From Streptomyces misionensis (GTDB lineage: Bacteria; Actinomycetota; Actinomycetes; Streptomycetales; Streptomycetaceae), in contig NZ_VOGW01000173.1 of assembly GCF_007896895.1 (NCBI RefSeq), positions 1 through 60,316 of the forward strand: a DNA stretch of 60,316 nt, read 5' to 3'. Of this stretch, positions 49,519 to 58,600 are shown in pieces (position 1 is the stretch's first letter; each line of letters opens with the position of its first letter). Made by a program: the position numbers and the translations under genes. The notes below the pieces were generated by a model. That model was not told the origin of the DNA, ran no database searches, and was given only the letters and a program-made list of their open reading frames with translations.

Positions 49519-51273
49519 TCAGTGCCCGTCCGTGTCCCCGAGGCTCCGTACGGCCTCCTTCACCTTGGCCACCGCGAAGCCCCAGCCCTGCTCGACGGTC
49601 GGCTGGGCCGGAACGGCGACCTCGTCGGGGTTGGTGAGGACGTCCAGCAGGACCGGGCCCGGACTGCGGAAGGCCCGCCGCACCGCGCTCTCCACGTCCG
49701 ACGGGTCCGTCACGCGGATGCCGGTGATGCCCATGGCCTCGGCCACGGCGGCGAAGTCGGGATTGTCGAGCACGGTACCGAACTCGGGCAGCCCGGCCTG
49801 TTCCTGTTCGAGTTTCACCATCCCCAGCCGGCGGTTGTCGAAGACGACGAGCTTGACGGGCAGGCGGTGGGTCTTGAGGGTCATGAGGTCGCCGAGGAGC
49901 ATGCTCAGTCCGCCGTCGCCGCAGAAGGCCACGACCTGGCGTTCGCGGTCCAGGCACTGGGCGCCCAGTGCCTGCGGCATGGCATTGGCCATCGAACCGA
50001 GGTTGTACGAGCCGATGAGGCGTCGCTCGCCGCGCATCTCGACGAAACGGGAGAGCCACACCGTGGCCATGCCCGTGTCGGACGTGAAGACGGCGTCGTC
50101 GGCGGCGGCACGGTCCACCGCGGCGGCCAGCACCTCGGGCCTGATGTCGTGGGCACGGTTGTCCAGCGCGGAACGGAGTCGCCCGACGAGGCCTTGATCA
50201 TGACGGGGGTCGGCGAGCCGGGCCTGGCCGGCGCGCCACCGGTCGAAGCGTTCCCGCGCCTGGTCCAGGTGCGAACGGTCACGTGCGTCCCCGGGCGCGG
50301 TGGCGAGGTGGTCCAGCAGGTCGCGGACGGTGGCGCCGGTGTCCCCCACCAGCCCGACGTCGACCGGCACCCGGCGTCCGATGTGCGTGGCCTCGGTGTC
50401 GACCTGGATCACCGTCCTGCCCTCGGGATACCAGTCCCGGTAGGGGAAGTCGGTGCCGAGCAGCAGAAGAGTGTCCGCGTCCTGGAGGGCCGCCGCTGCG
50501 GCGGGGTTGCCGATCAGACCGGTCTGGCCGACCTGGAAGGGGTTGTGGTCACCCTCGAATCCCGCCTTCGCCTTCAGCGTGAGCACCATCGGCGCGGCCA
50601 GACGGTCGGCCAGAGCGAGGACGTCCTCGCGAGCGGCGCGCGCTCCTTCCCCGACGAGCATGGTGACGCGCTCCGACCGGTCGAGGAGTTCCGCGGCGCG
50701 CCGGCCGGCCGCTCCGTCCGGCCGGCTCACCGGAGGGGTCAGCGAGAACCTGGGCGGCCGGTCGGTTGTCACCTCCCGCTCTCCCAGGTCGCCGGGCACG
50801 GTGAGGACGGCGACTCCCCTGCGGCCGAGCGCGCTGCGCACCGCCGTCTCCAGGAGCTGCGGCAGTTGGCCGGGCGAGGTGATGGTGGCGCGGAAGACCG
50901 CCACGTCGCTGAAGAGGGCGTCGTTGTCGACCTCCTGGAAGTAGTCGCTGCCGAGTTCGGCGAGCGGTACCTGGCCGGCGATGGCCAGGACCGGGGCGTG
51001 GCTCTTGGCGGCGTCGTACAGCCCGTTGAGGAGGTGGACGGAGCCGGGTCCGACGGTGCCCATGCACACGCCGAGGGTGCCGGTGAGCTGGGACTGGGCG
51101 CTCGCGGCGAAGGCCGCCGCCTCCTCGTGCCGGCAACCGACCCATTCCAGGTTCTCCGTGCCGCGGATCGCGTCGGTCAGGGGATTGAGGGCGTCCCCCA
51201 CGACGCCGAACACCTGGCGTACGCCGAGTTCGCTCAGTGCGTCCACGATGACGCGGGCAACGGTACGGGGCAT
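49519..51273 (-). CDS. poxB: Pyruvate dehydrogenase (quinone)-like TPP enzyme
   Basis: Thiamine-diphosphate flavoenzyme of 584 residues, similar to PoxB, which oxidises pyruvate to acetate and CO2 and passes electrons to the quinone pool. The N-terminal PYR domain has FGVVGDALNPL and CRHEEAAAFAASA (catalytic Glu). The middle FAD-type domain has LLLGTDFPYRDWYP. The C-terminal PP domain has the Mg/ThDP motif CGDGGLSMLLGDL. The C-terminal membrane-binding tail of E. coli PoxB is not obvious. ATG 51273; the longer frame is a shadow. Lies 14 bp after the glutamate-synthase-like gene and is probably co-transcribed. Confidence 0.9.
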   Translation of the reverse strand: MPRTVARVIVDALSELGVRQVFGVVGDALNPLTDAIRGTENLEWVGCRHEEAAAFAASAQSQLTGTLGVCMGTVGPGSVHLLNGLYDAAKSHAPVLAIAGQVPLAELGSDYFQEVDNDALFSDVAVFRATITSPGQLPQLLETAVRSALGRRGVAVLTVPGDLGEREVTTDRPPRFSLTPPVSRPDGAAGRRAAELLDRSERVTMLVGEGARAAREDVLALADRLAAPMVLTLKAKAGFEGDHNPFQVGQTGLIGNPAAAAALQDADTLLLLGTDFPYRDWYPEGRTVIQVDTEATHIGRRVPVDVGLVGDTGATVRDLLDHLATAPGDARDRSHLDQARERFDRWRAGQARLADPRHDQGLVGRLRSALDNRAHDIRPEVLAAAVDRAAADDAVFTSDTGMATVWLSRFVEMRGERRLIGSYNLGSMANAMPQALGAQCLDRERQVVAFCGDGGLSMLLGDLMTLKTHRLPVKLVVFDNRRLGMVKLEQEQAGLPEFGTVLDNPDFAAVAEAMGITGIRVTDPSDVESAVRRAFRSPGPVLLDVLTNPDEVAVPAQPTVEQGWGFAVAKVKEAVRSLGDTDGH

Positions 51274-51287
51274 GTGGATCCTCCGGG

Positions 51288-52931
51288 TCAGACGGTGAAA
51301 CGGTCGGGGTCGGCGGCCGCCCAGTCGGCCGCCCACGAGGCCGGTGGCTCGGCGAGCAACTGCCCCGGTTCGAGCCACTCGTACAGTTCTTCGTAGGAGC
51401 GCTCGGTGACGGGGTCCACGCGTCGACGGAGCATGTGCGGACGCAGCTCCGCGGGATCCGTGACACCCATGGACGCCATGAGCTGCAGCGCGCCGGCCAC
51501 GGTCGCCTCCTGGAATCGCCGCACGCGTGCCGTCTTGTCATGGACGTCGAGGGCGCGCGCCCGGCGGGGGTCCTGGGTGGTGACGCCGGTGGGGCAGGTG
51601 TTCGTGTGGCACCGCTGCGCCTGGATGCAGCCGACGGCGAACATCATCGCGCGTGCGGCGTTGCCGTAGTCGGCGCCCTGCACCATGCGCTTGACGAGGT
51701 CGGTACCGGTGGCGATCTTGCCGCTCGCCCCGACCTTGATCCGGTCGCGGAGCCCCGCGCCCACGAGGGCGTTGTGCACGGTGAGCAGCCCCTCGGTGAG
51801 CGGGGTGCCCACGTGGTCCGCGAACTCCAGCGGTGCCGCGCCCGTTCCTCCCTCGGAGCCGTCCACCACGATGAAATCCGGGGCGGTGCCCTCCTCCACC
51901 ATCGCCTTGCACACGGCCAGGAACTGCCGGCGCGAGCCCACACAGAGCTTGAACCCGGCGGGCTTGCCGCCCGACAGCTCGCGCATGTGGGCGATGAACC
52001 GCACGAGTTCGCGCGGAGTGGAGAACACGCGGTGGTACGGCGGGGAGACAACCGTCCGTCCTTCGGGCACGTCCCGGACCCGGGCGATCTCGGCGTTCAC
52101 CTTGGCGCCCGGCAGCACACCGCCGATGCCGGGCTTGGCGCCCTGCGACAACTTCAGGGACACGCACTTGACGTGGTCGTGCGCGGCTTTGTCGGCGAAC
52201 TCGGCCGCGTCGAAGCCGCCGTCCTCGGTGCGGCAGCCGAAGTACCCGGTGCCGATCTCCCACACGAGGTCGCCGCCCGGACGCAGGTGGTACTCGGACA
52301 GGCCGCCCTCACCGGTGTCCTGGGCGAATCCCCCGGCCGCCGCGCCTCCGTTGAGTGCGAGGATCGCGTTGGCGGACAGCGAACCGAAGCTCATCGCGGA
52401 CACGTTCAGCAGCGCCATGTCGTACGGCCGGGCGCATTCCGGGCCGCCGATGCGCACGCGCGGCGGATGCTCCGGCACCGGGCACGGGGCCATCGACGGA
52501 ACCAGGAACTCGTGACCGGGCTGGTACACGTCCCGTTCGGTGCCGTACGGCTCCTCCGCGTCCGTGCCCTTGGCCCGCTCGTAGACGATGCTTCGCACGT
52601 CCCGGTCGAAGGGGCGCCCGTCGTAGTTCCGCTCGATGAAGTACTGCTGCAGTTCCGGACGGATGCGCTCCATGAGGAAGCGGGCATGGCCGAGAACGGG
52701 ATAGTTGCGCAGCACCGAGTGCTCTCGCTGGACCAGGTCCCAGCCGCCCAGCGCACCCAGGGACACCAGCGGAAGGGCCGCGAACCACCAGTAGGGCGAG
52801 GTTCCGACGGCTGCCGCGGCGCTCACGATCGCGGCGATCGTGGTCAGGAGGACGATCACAATGCGGGTCACCCCTCGCGCATTGCCCGACGACCGGCCTC
52901 CATGCACCCGGACCTCCCAAGAACCCGTCAT
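51288..52931 (-). CDS. FMN-binding glutamate-synthase-family protein, membrane-anchored
   Basis: A 547-residue stand-alone GltB FMN/FeS-domain protein. Two hydrophobic segments near the N-terminus (IVIVLLTTIAAIVSAAAAV and WWFAALPLVSLGALGG) are followed by the TIM-barrel domain. Motifs are NVSAMSFGSLSANAI, SLKLSQGAKPGIGGVLPG, VVDGSEGGTGAAP, KVGASGKIATG, and the three-cysteine iron-sulphur cluster C-x(5)-C-x(4)-C in GCIQAQRCHTNTCPTG. There is no glutaminase domain, so true glutamate synthesis is doubtful. ATG 52931 is chosen; GTG 52871 is possible. Confidence 0.88.
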   Translation of the reverse strand: MTGSWEVRVHGGRSSGNARGVTRIVIVLLTTIAAIVSAAAAVGTSPYWWFAALPLVSLGALGGWDLVQREHSVLRNYPVLGHARFLMERIRPELQQYFIERNYDGRPFDRDVRSIVYERAKGTDAEEPYGTERDVYQPGHEFLVPSMAPCPVPEHPPRVRIGGPECARPYDMALLNVSAMSFGSLSANAILALNGGAAAGGFAQDTGEGGLSEYHLRPGGDLVWEIGTGYFGCRTEDGGFDAAEFADKAAHDHVKCVSLKLSQGAKPGIGGVLPGAKVNAEIARVRDVPEGRTVVSPPYHRVFSTPRELVRFIAHMRELSGGKPAGFKLCVGSRRQFLAVCKAMVEEGTAPDFIVVDGSEGGTGAAPLEFADHVGTPLTEGLLTVHNALVGAGLRDRIKVGASGKIATGTDLVKRMVQGADYGNAARAMMFAVGCIQAQRCHTNTCPTGVTTQDPRRARALDVHDKTARVRRFQEATVAGALQLMASMGVTDPAELRPHMLRRRVDPVTERSYEELYEWLEPGQLLAEPPASWAADWAAADPDRFTV

Positions 52932-53060
52932 TTCCTGCGCGCCGGCGAGGGCCACGGCCGCGGAGGAAGGCGTGCGACTCCCCTGCGCGGGAAGCAGGAA
53001 CCGCAGGGACCCGTCGCACAGGGCGGCGGCCCTCGCGAAGACGACAGGAGGAGGTCGGCG

Positions 53061-53207
53061 ATGGAATGGTCTGGCTGGATCGTCTTCTTCATCGCGGTGG
53101 CGGTGTCGCTCACCGCGGCGGCACTGGTCATCCAGGCCAAACGCCGCAGCGGAACGGTGATCGCCGTGCGTTCGGGTCGCCGGCCGGGCAGGGAGGGATC
53201 GCGGTGA
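53061..53207 (+). CDS. Small membrane protein, 48 aa
   Basis: ATG 53061 behind GGAGGAGG. One hydrophobic segment (WIVFFIAVAVSLTAAALVI), then a basic tail. It overlaps the next GTG by 4 bp, so it heads a three-gene coupled unit with two PRC-barrel proteins. Confidence 0.7.
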   Translation: MEWSGWIVFFIAVAVSLTAAALVIQAKRRSGTVIAVRSGRRPGREGSR

Positions 53208-53815
53208 TCACCCCCCTGCTCGCCTCGGAACTGACCAAGCGGGTGGTCGTGACCCTGAGCGGCGAGGCGGTCGCCCAGGTCAAGGACACCGTTTTCGACT
53301 TCAAGGCAGGCCGGATCACCGGCTTCACGCTGAGCGGGCGCGGCCTGCTCGCCGGTCCGCTCAAGGTGAGCCTGCCGTTCTCCGGAGTGCACGCCATCGG
53401 CCCCTTTGCCGTGATGGTCCCCAGTGCGGCGGTCCTGACGGAGCGGAAGGCGGTCCTGGCGGCCCATGAAGCCGAGCACGGGCAGGTCATCGGCGCGCCG
53501 GTCCTCACCGACCGGGGAACCGAAGCGGGCACGGTCCTGGACGTCGTGATCGAGGCCGGCAGCAGCGGACGTCTGATCGGCTTCGAGATCGCCATGAAGG
53601 AGGACACCGGCACCGGCCACGAGCGGCGCAGGGCGTTCATCCCGCGCGGAGAGGCGCTCGCCGTCTCCGGACGCGCCATGATCGTCCCCGCGCACGCCCG
53701 CCACTTCGTCGCCGACGACCTGCCGAGCTTCGGCGCCCAGGTCGAGGCCTTCCGCCGGCACACGGCGCGGCCGTCCCACCTCACGCCCACGACCACCGAG
53801 GAGGCCCAGGCATGA
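53204..53815 (+). CDS. PRC-barrel domain protein, 203 aa
   Basis: Two PRC-type beta-barrel units are visible: VVTLSGEAVAQVKDTVFDF with RITGFTLSG in the first half, and VLTDRGTEAGTVLDVVIEA with GRLIGFEIAM in the second. PRC barrels are small folds found in RNA-processing, photosynthetic and surface proteins. Stand-alone actinobacterial copies are of unknown role, sometimes near stress genes. GTG 53204 with GGGAGGG. Coupled at both ends by 4-bp overlaps. Confidence 0.82.
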   Translation: MITPLLASELTKRVVVTLSGEAVAQVKDTVFDFKAGRITGFTLSGRGLLAGPLKVSLPFSGVHAIGPFAVMVPSAAVLTERKAVLAAHEAEHGQVIGAPVLTDRGTEAGTVLDVVIEAGSSGRLIGFEIAMKEDTGTGHERRRAFIPRGEALAVSGRAMIVPAHARHFVADDLPSFGAQVEAFRRHTARPSHLTPTTTEEAQA

Positions 53816-54237
53816 TGCTGATGAGTCAGGCCCACGGGCTTTTGGTGATCACGGCCGAGGAAGCCGAACAGCTGGGCCGCGTGAGCGGCCTGACCATCGA
53901 CCCGCGCACGAGGAGCGTCGTCGGCGTGCGTCTGTCCGGGGCTCCGAAACACGCGACGGCGATCGCCTGGGACCGGATCGAAGGAGTGGGACGAAGCGCC
54001 GTCGTCGTACGGTCCGTCACCGCCGCCGGTGCCGGCCGGGACGATCTCCCCACCCATCACGAGATCCTCGGCAAGCGGGTCCTCACGGAAAACGGCAGCG
54101 AGCACGGCACCGTCAAGGACATCGCCTTCGACACCACCACCGGCCACATCCACACGCTGTACACCGCTCTCGGCGACATCTCCGGGAACCACCTCCTGGG
54201 CGTCGGCGGGTACGCGGTCGTCGTACGCGGTGCCTAG
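53812..54237 (+). CDS. PRC-barrel domain protein, 141 aa
   Basis: Second PRC-barrel gene of the unit: EEAEQLGRVSGLTIDP with SVVGVRLSG, then HEILGKRVLTENGSEHGTV and TTGHIHTLYTALGD. ATG 53812 overlaps the preceding stop (ATGA). Similar in pattern to its neighbour, suggesting duplication and perhaps a hetero-oligomer. Function unknown. Confidence 0.8.
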   Translation: MMLMSQAHGLLVITAEEAEQLGRVSGLTIDPRTRSVVGVRLSGAPKHATAIAWDRIEGVGRSAVVVRSVTAAGAGRDDLPTHHEILGKRVLTENGSEHGTVKDIAFDTTTGHIHTLYTALGDISGNHLLGVGGYAVVVRGA

Positions 54238-54303
54238 CGCGGCGGCGGTTCCCATGTGTCGACGGCGTGCGTGACGCCGCCGGCACGGGCGGCTCGGCAA
54301 CGG

Positions 54304-54322
54304 GCCCACCGCCGCGGTGGGC
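54304..54322. terminator. Short hairpin between convergent genes
   Basis: Inverted repeat GCCCACCGC / GCGGTGGGC separated by one base (8 pairs with a 3-nt loop), between the PRC-barrel unit and the convergent phosphatase gene. Confidence 0.5.
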
Positions 54323-54333
54323 GCGGCCGGCCT

Positions 54334-55698
54334 TCAGCTCGTGCGGCCGAAGCAGCGTTCGAGTTCGTTCAGGTCGTAGAACGCGCTGCCCTTCGACACC
54401 GGGCGGCAGCCCTGCTTGAAGGCGGTCTCCTTCTCGTCGTAGAGCATGCGCACCAGGTAGGTGTCGCCCTTGCGGAAGACGTCCCACTGGATGTTCGCGG
54501 CCATGGGGGCGACGGACGCCCCGCGCCACGTGTTGTCCTCGTAGGTGTACGGATGATCGGGCGTCGCCGCTTCGGTGCTGCCCGGCAGGCCCATCAGCGC
54601 GGCCAGCGGGATGATCTCCTCGGCGTGCGTGAAGCGCAGCTCCGCGCCCAGGTTGCTCGTGCCGTCGCGCTTGGCCTCGACCTGCCGGAAGAAGTCGTCG
54701 AGCAGGACGTCCGCCATCTTGTAGGTGATGTCGCTGTCCGCGAAGCCGGGGCCCTTCTCGTAGAAGTCCTCGGCGTCGCTCAGGTATCCGAACCATGCGG
54801 CGTCGCGCGGCGCGATGTAGCGCTCCATGGGCAGGGCGCGGCCGTCCGGCATCTCGGCGCTCATGGCCGGGGCGATCGCGTAGAGGTTGTAGACGGCCTG
54901 GGCGGCGTCGACGTCCGAGGCGATGGCGGAGAACTCGCCGTCCGCGATGCGCTGGACGAACGCGGGGGTGAAGATCCTCTCCAGGACCCTGCGGGCGGCC
55001 TTCCGGGTGGCGGGCTGATCGGTGATGCTCGTGAGGGTGGCGGCCAGCCGCTGGTCGTGGTCGATGTAGTCGCGGTAGGCGGCGCCGCCGGCCGACTTGT
55101 GGAAGTAGAGCAGGTCCCGGTCGGACCGGGCGGGCCGGATGAGCGGCTTCAGGGCGGGGTCGGCGGCGGCGAGGGCGCCGGTGAACACGGTGCCGCCGGC
55201 GACGGTGCGTGCCTCGCCGGAGTTGACGACATCGATGGGTTCGGAGTCCTCGGCGATCCGCCGGAACAGATCCGGAAGCCGCTGCTCCATGCGTGCCGCG
55301 GCGCCGCGCAGCTCCTGTTCGCCGCGCCCGCTCAGGTTTCCGTGGCCGATCTTGTCCATGGCGGCGAGGAGGGTTCGCACGTCGGGCCCGAACCGCCTGC
55401 CGGCGGAGGTGAGCCGGCCTTCGCGGGCGGCCTGGTCCCACAGCCCGAGGATGAGGTCGCCGTCCTTGCCGCTGGTCGCGGCGCGCGAGCCGTGCCGGGA
55501 GACGGTCTCGGTGAAGACGGGGACGTAGCCCCTGGGCGCGTGCTGGTAACTGCCTACGTTCTGCCGCGGCTCGTACGACGCCTTGGTGCCGTAACTGTCG
55601 AGGGACCGCGAGCCGGTGGCGTGGGCGGGCACCGAGGCGGCGAGCAGCGCGGACAGTCCGAGGGCGATGGCAGGGGCGACCCGTTTCATACGGCGCAT
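54334..55698 (-). CDS. Secreted histidine acid phosphatase (MINPP/phytase-like)
   Basis: A 454-residue exported phosphatase. Signal peptide in residues 1-25 (APAIALGLSALLAASVPAHA). The phosphohistidine motif is SRHGSRAAT, near residue 65. The proton donor motif is FTHAEEIIPL: the HAE variant seen in multiple inositol polyphosphate phosphatases rather than HD. It probably releases phosphate from inositol phosphates or other esters outside the cell. ATG 55698 (MRRMKR) preferred; ATG 55689 is equally possible. Near-neighbour genes give no further clue. Confidence 0.86.
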   Translation of the reverse strand: MRRMKRVAPAIALGLSALLAASVPAHATGSRSLDSYGTKASYEPRQNVGSYQHAPRGYVPVFTETVSRHGSRAATSGKDGDLILGLWDQAAREGRLTSAGRRFGPDVRTLLAAMDKIGHGNLSGRGEQELRGAAARMEQRLPDLFRRIAEDSEPIDVVNSGEARTVAGGTVFTGALAAADPALKPLIRPARSDRDLLYFHKSAGGAAYRDYIDHDQRLAATLTSITDQPATRKAARRVLERIFTPAFVQRIADGEFSAIASDVDAAQAVYNLYAIAPAMSAEMPDGRALPMERYIAPRDAAWFGYLSDAEDFYEKGPGFADSDITYKMADVLLDDFFRQVEAKRDGTSNLGAELRFTHAEEIIPLAALMGLPGSTEAATPDHPYTYEDNTWRGASVAPMAANIQWDVFRKGDTYLVRMLYDEKETAFKQGCRPVSKGSAFYDLNELERCFGRTS

Positions 55699-55837
55699 GG
55701 TGATCGGTGCGGGTGAACGGAGGCCGACCCCCAGGTGGCCGCAACTGATCGTTCGGGATCGGCGACGGCACAGCCGGGCCGGTGAACCGGGCGGCCCGGT
55801 CGGCATGCCGGGTCGGCGCGGTCGAGCGGGAGCCGCC

Positions 55838-56851
55838 TCAGGAGGCGTCGTCCGGCGGCTTCCCCCGCTGGGGTTCGGGCGGCGGATCGAAGCGCACGCT
55901 GACCTTCTGGAACCCCTTGAAGGCCTCGGTGGCGGCGTACGACCGGTAGGCGCGGCGGTCCGCCGCGCTCAGCTGCACCCGGTCCGTGAACGGCGTCAGC
56001 AGGCTGCGGGGCCACAGGCGCATGACCCACACGGCCCCCGCCTCGGCCGCCATGACGAAGATCAGGGCCCCGACGTAGAGCCAGGCGAGCAGGCCCAGGA
56101 CGATGCCGAACATGCCGTAGGTGGCGGTGGCCCCGTGCAGCACGTGGCTCACGTAGTAGGAGCCGACCCACTGCAGCGCCTGCCACGCGCAGGCACCGCC
56201 CAGCGCGACTCCGGCGAGCCGGCGCAGCGGCAGGGCCCGGTGTGTCAGCAACCGGTAACTCACGAGCAGCAGAAGCGCGTTCAGGCACACGGACCCGGCG
56301 GTGACGGCCAGCCAGCTTCCGCCCCGCAGCCGCACGCCGAACAGGTACGTCTGTGAGGCCGCCACCGACAGCAGGGTGGACGCGCACAGCCCGACCGCGA
56401 GGATCAGCAGGAACACCAGCCCCTTCAGCCTCGAACGGAGCGGGTCCGGGCGGGCGTGCCGGGGAACCGCCCAGATCTTGTTGAGGGCGTACTGCGCGGC
56501 CTGGGCGACACCGAGCGAGCCGTAGACGCTGCCCGCGATACCCGCGGCGAGCGCGGCCCCGTTGCCGCGGAAGGAGTGGATGTTGTGGCCGAGCTGGTCG
56601 CCGATGACCGGGAACTTGCGCAGCGCCGAGTCCATGACCTGCTGCCGCAGGGCGGGATCGTCGCTCAGGAAGGTGCTCAGGACGGCGACGAGAATGAGGA
56701 ACAGCGGGAAGAGCGAGAGGAAGCCGTAGTAGGTGAGCAGGGCCGCGAGGTACAGGCCCTGGTCGTCGTAGAACTTGTACAGGACGCCGAGCGGCAGGCC
56801 CACCCAGTGGTGGCCTCTCTGGAAGCCGTCGACGCGCTCGAGGAATCCCAT
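55838..56851 (-). CDS. YihY/BrkB-family inner membrane protein (second)
   Basis: A 337-residue paralogue of the protein at 8707. Family signature LAALLTYYGFLSLFPLFLIL is near residue 36 and about six hydrophobic segments follow. The middle ALNKIWAVPRHARPD is typical of the actinobacterial branch. The C-terminus is a polar, proline-rich tail. Unlike the first copy it lacks the long N-terminal extension. ATG 56851. Function unsettled for the family. Confidence 0.88.
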   Translation of the reverse strand: MGFLERVDGFQRGHHWVGLPLGVLYKFYDDQGLYLAALLTYYGFLSLFPLFLILVAVLSTFLSDDPALRQQVMDSALRKFPVIGDQLGHNIHSFRGNGAALAAGIAGSVYGSLGVAQAAQYALNKIWAVPRHARPDPLRSRLKGLVFLLILAVGLCASTLLSVAASQTYLFGVRLRGGSWLAVTAGSVCLNALLLLVSYRLLTHRALPLRRLAGVALGGACAWQALQWVGSYYVSHVLHGATATYGMFGIVLGLLAWLYVGALIFVMAAEAGAVWVMRLWPRSLLTPFTDRVQLSAADRRAYRSYAATEAFKGFQKVSVRFDPPPEPQRGKPPDDAS

Positions 56852-57503
56852 GACCTGCGCTCAACCTAGGTGATCGGTTCCAAGGGGTGCCCCCCGGGTG
56901 CCCCCGGAGACGAGTGCGAGGGCACCCGGTATCGGTTATGGCGAACAATCGGACACTCCGGCACCAGCACCCTATGCGACGCCCGACCAGTTTGGGGGCC
57001 GCTGGGTCGGCCAGCGGCTGCCGAGCGTGTTCGAGCACGGATCGCCGAGGGGTGCGTCCCGCCTTCGCGGCTGCACGGGCACGCACGGGCACCGGCCCGT
57101 CCTCGTTCTCTGTCCGAGGCCGCGGCGAGCGCGGCCACCGCGTCCGGCCGCCGGTCGCGGCCGAACGCCGCGACCCGCGGTCCCCGCGTCCCGAAGCCGG
57201 TGACCAGCGGGTGCGGGAGGTAGCCACTGCGGACGGCGGGCGCCCAGCCCCGCGTCCGGTACGCGAGAGCGGTGAGGGCGATGGGGACGAGCGCCCACCT
57301 GGTGGCGGTTCGTTCGCACTGCCCCGCTCCTTGATGGATCTCGTCCAGGCCCACGGGCGGGGTCCGACGGTGCCGGCGCCCGCGGTGGCCGGAACCCGGG
57401 CCGGTGCTGGTGCGGGCGTCGAGGCGGGCCTCGGCGCCGGCTCCCGGTATCGGGCGTCGGATGCCGGACGCGGGCGGCCCCTGACGCGCCGGGCGGTGGT
57501 GGG
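56852..57503. other. 652-bp stretch without a supported gene
   Basis: Overlapping frames on both strands are all arginine/proline-rich. One minus-strand frame (56866-57354) has a short plausible hydrophobic run (WALVPIALTALAY) but no family pattern. I leave it uncalled. Confidence 0.45.
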
Positions 57504-58085
57504 TCAGGACGCGTGGGGGAACCGGGCCAGGGGCGGGTCCTGGGTGAAGAATGTCTTGGCGCGCAGGAGGGCGGGTTCGTCGGTGAGGACCTGGCCGGGG
57601 TGTGTGCCGTTGCCGAGCAGGACGCCGCCGAAGCGCATGCCCATGTAGGCCGCGGTGTGGTGGAGAGTGAGGACCAGCGGCTCGGCCACCTCCTTCTCAC
57701 GGTGTGCCATGGCGGTGACGCCCCACAGGGTGCGGCCGGCCATCTTCGCCCGGAAGCCGGGGTCGGGGGTGCGCAGCCACTTGCTCCAGTAGTCGAGGTA
57801 GCGCTTGGTGGCGGCGGAGACGGAGTACCAGTACAGCGGGGAGGCGATCACGATGTCGGTGGCGGCGGCCGTCGCCTCGCGCAGCAGCGTCTCGTCGCTC
57901 TCCCCCGCCGGCCCGGCGTCCGTGCCGTGGCGCTCGTCCCGGAAGTCGGGCAGGCGGAGTTCGGTGAGGTCCAGCCAGCGCTGTTCCACGTCGGCCGGGA
58001 GCTGGTCCGCTGCCGCCCGGGCGAGCAGTTCGGTGTTGCCGCCCGTACGGGCGCTGCCGAGCAGGAAGAGGAACGAACGGGTCAT
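57504..58085 (-). CDS. NADPH-dependent FMN reductase-like flavoprotein
   Basis: A 193-residue flavodoxin-fold oxidoreductase. LLGSARTGGNTELLARA is the FMN phosphate-binding loop at the N-terminus, IVIASPLYWYSVSAATKRYLDYW the isoalloxazine-binding region, and MAHREKEVAEPLV follows. It belongs to the NADPH:FMN / quinone-reductase type. ATG 58085 at the end of a purine-rich leader. Monocistronic as far as seen. Confidence 0.88.
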   Translation of the reverse strand: MTRSFLFLLGSARTGGNTELLARAAADQLPADVEQRWLDLTELRLPDFRDERHGTDAGPAGESDETLLREATAAATDIVIASPLYWYSVSAATKRYLDYWSKWLRTPDPGFRAKMAGRTLWGVTAMAHREKEVAEPLVLTLHHTAAYMGMRFGGVLLGNGTHPGQVLTDEPALLRAKTFFTQDPPLARFPHAS

Positions 58086-58600
58086 GGAGGTGCTCCAGGG
58101 GTGCGGCGGGTCGGTTCCGCCTGTCCAACCCTGGCCGGCCGGCGGGCATTCCGGCGGTGCGGCGCGCGCCTCAGCCGACCGCCGACTCCCACACCGGCAA
58201 CTCGGCGCGGTCCACCGCCACCACGACAGGAGTGGCGGCCGGCTTCATGGCCGGCGCAGCGTCCCCAGGGGCCAACTAAGCGCCGTTCAGGCGCACTTCG
58301 CCGCCACGACGTGAACGCACCCGGTCGCGCCGATGTGCGGCCACGTATGCCGGTCCGCCGGGGAACCCGTTGCGAACTGCGCGCACCGACGCACTCGCGT
58401 CGACGGCGCACAGGTCAGCGGCCATCACCCGCCGGAACCGCGTGCTCATCGGCGTGGCGCGGCTTGTACGGCACTCGCACCGGGAAGATGAGGAAGTCCT
58501 CGACGCCGACCATGGGAGAGGGTTACGCGGTGACGACGCTGGCCTGGCGGAGATCTCGCCAACCGGGCGGTTGGCTGGTGCGGGTGGGGACAGGTCGGCG
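58086..58600. promoter_or_regulatory. 515-bp divergent intergenic region
   Basis: Separates the FMN reductase gene from the divergent SpoIIE-type phosphatase gene. No coding frame is convincing. It should contain both promoters; I cannot identify them confidently. Confidence 0.45.

Noticed and set aside
56866..57354. A 162-codon minus-strand ORF after the second YihY gene.
   Set aside because: Only a short hydrophobic run looks protein-like; the rest is arginine/proline-rich and overlaps equally poor frames.
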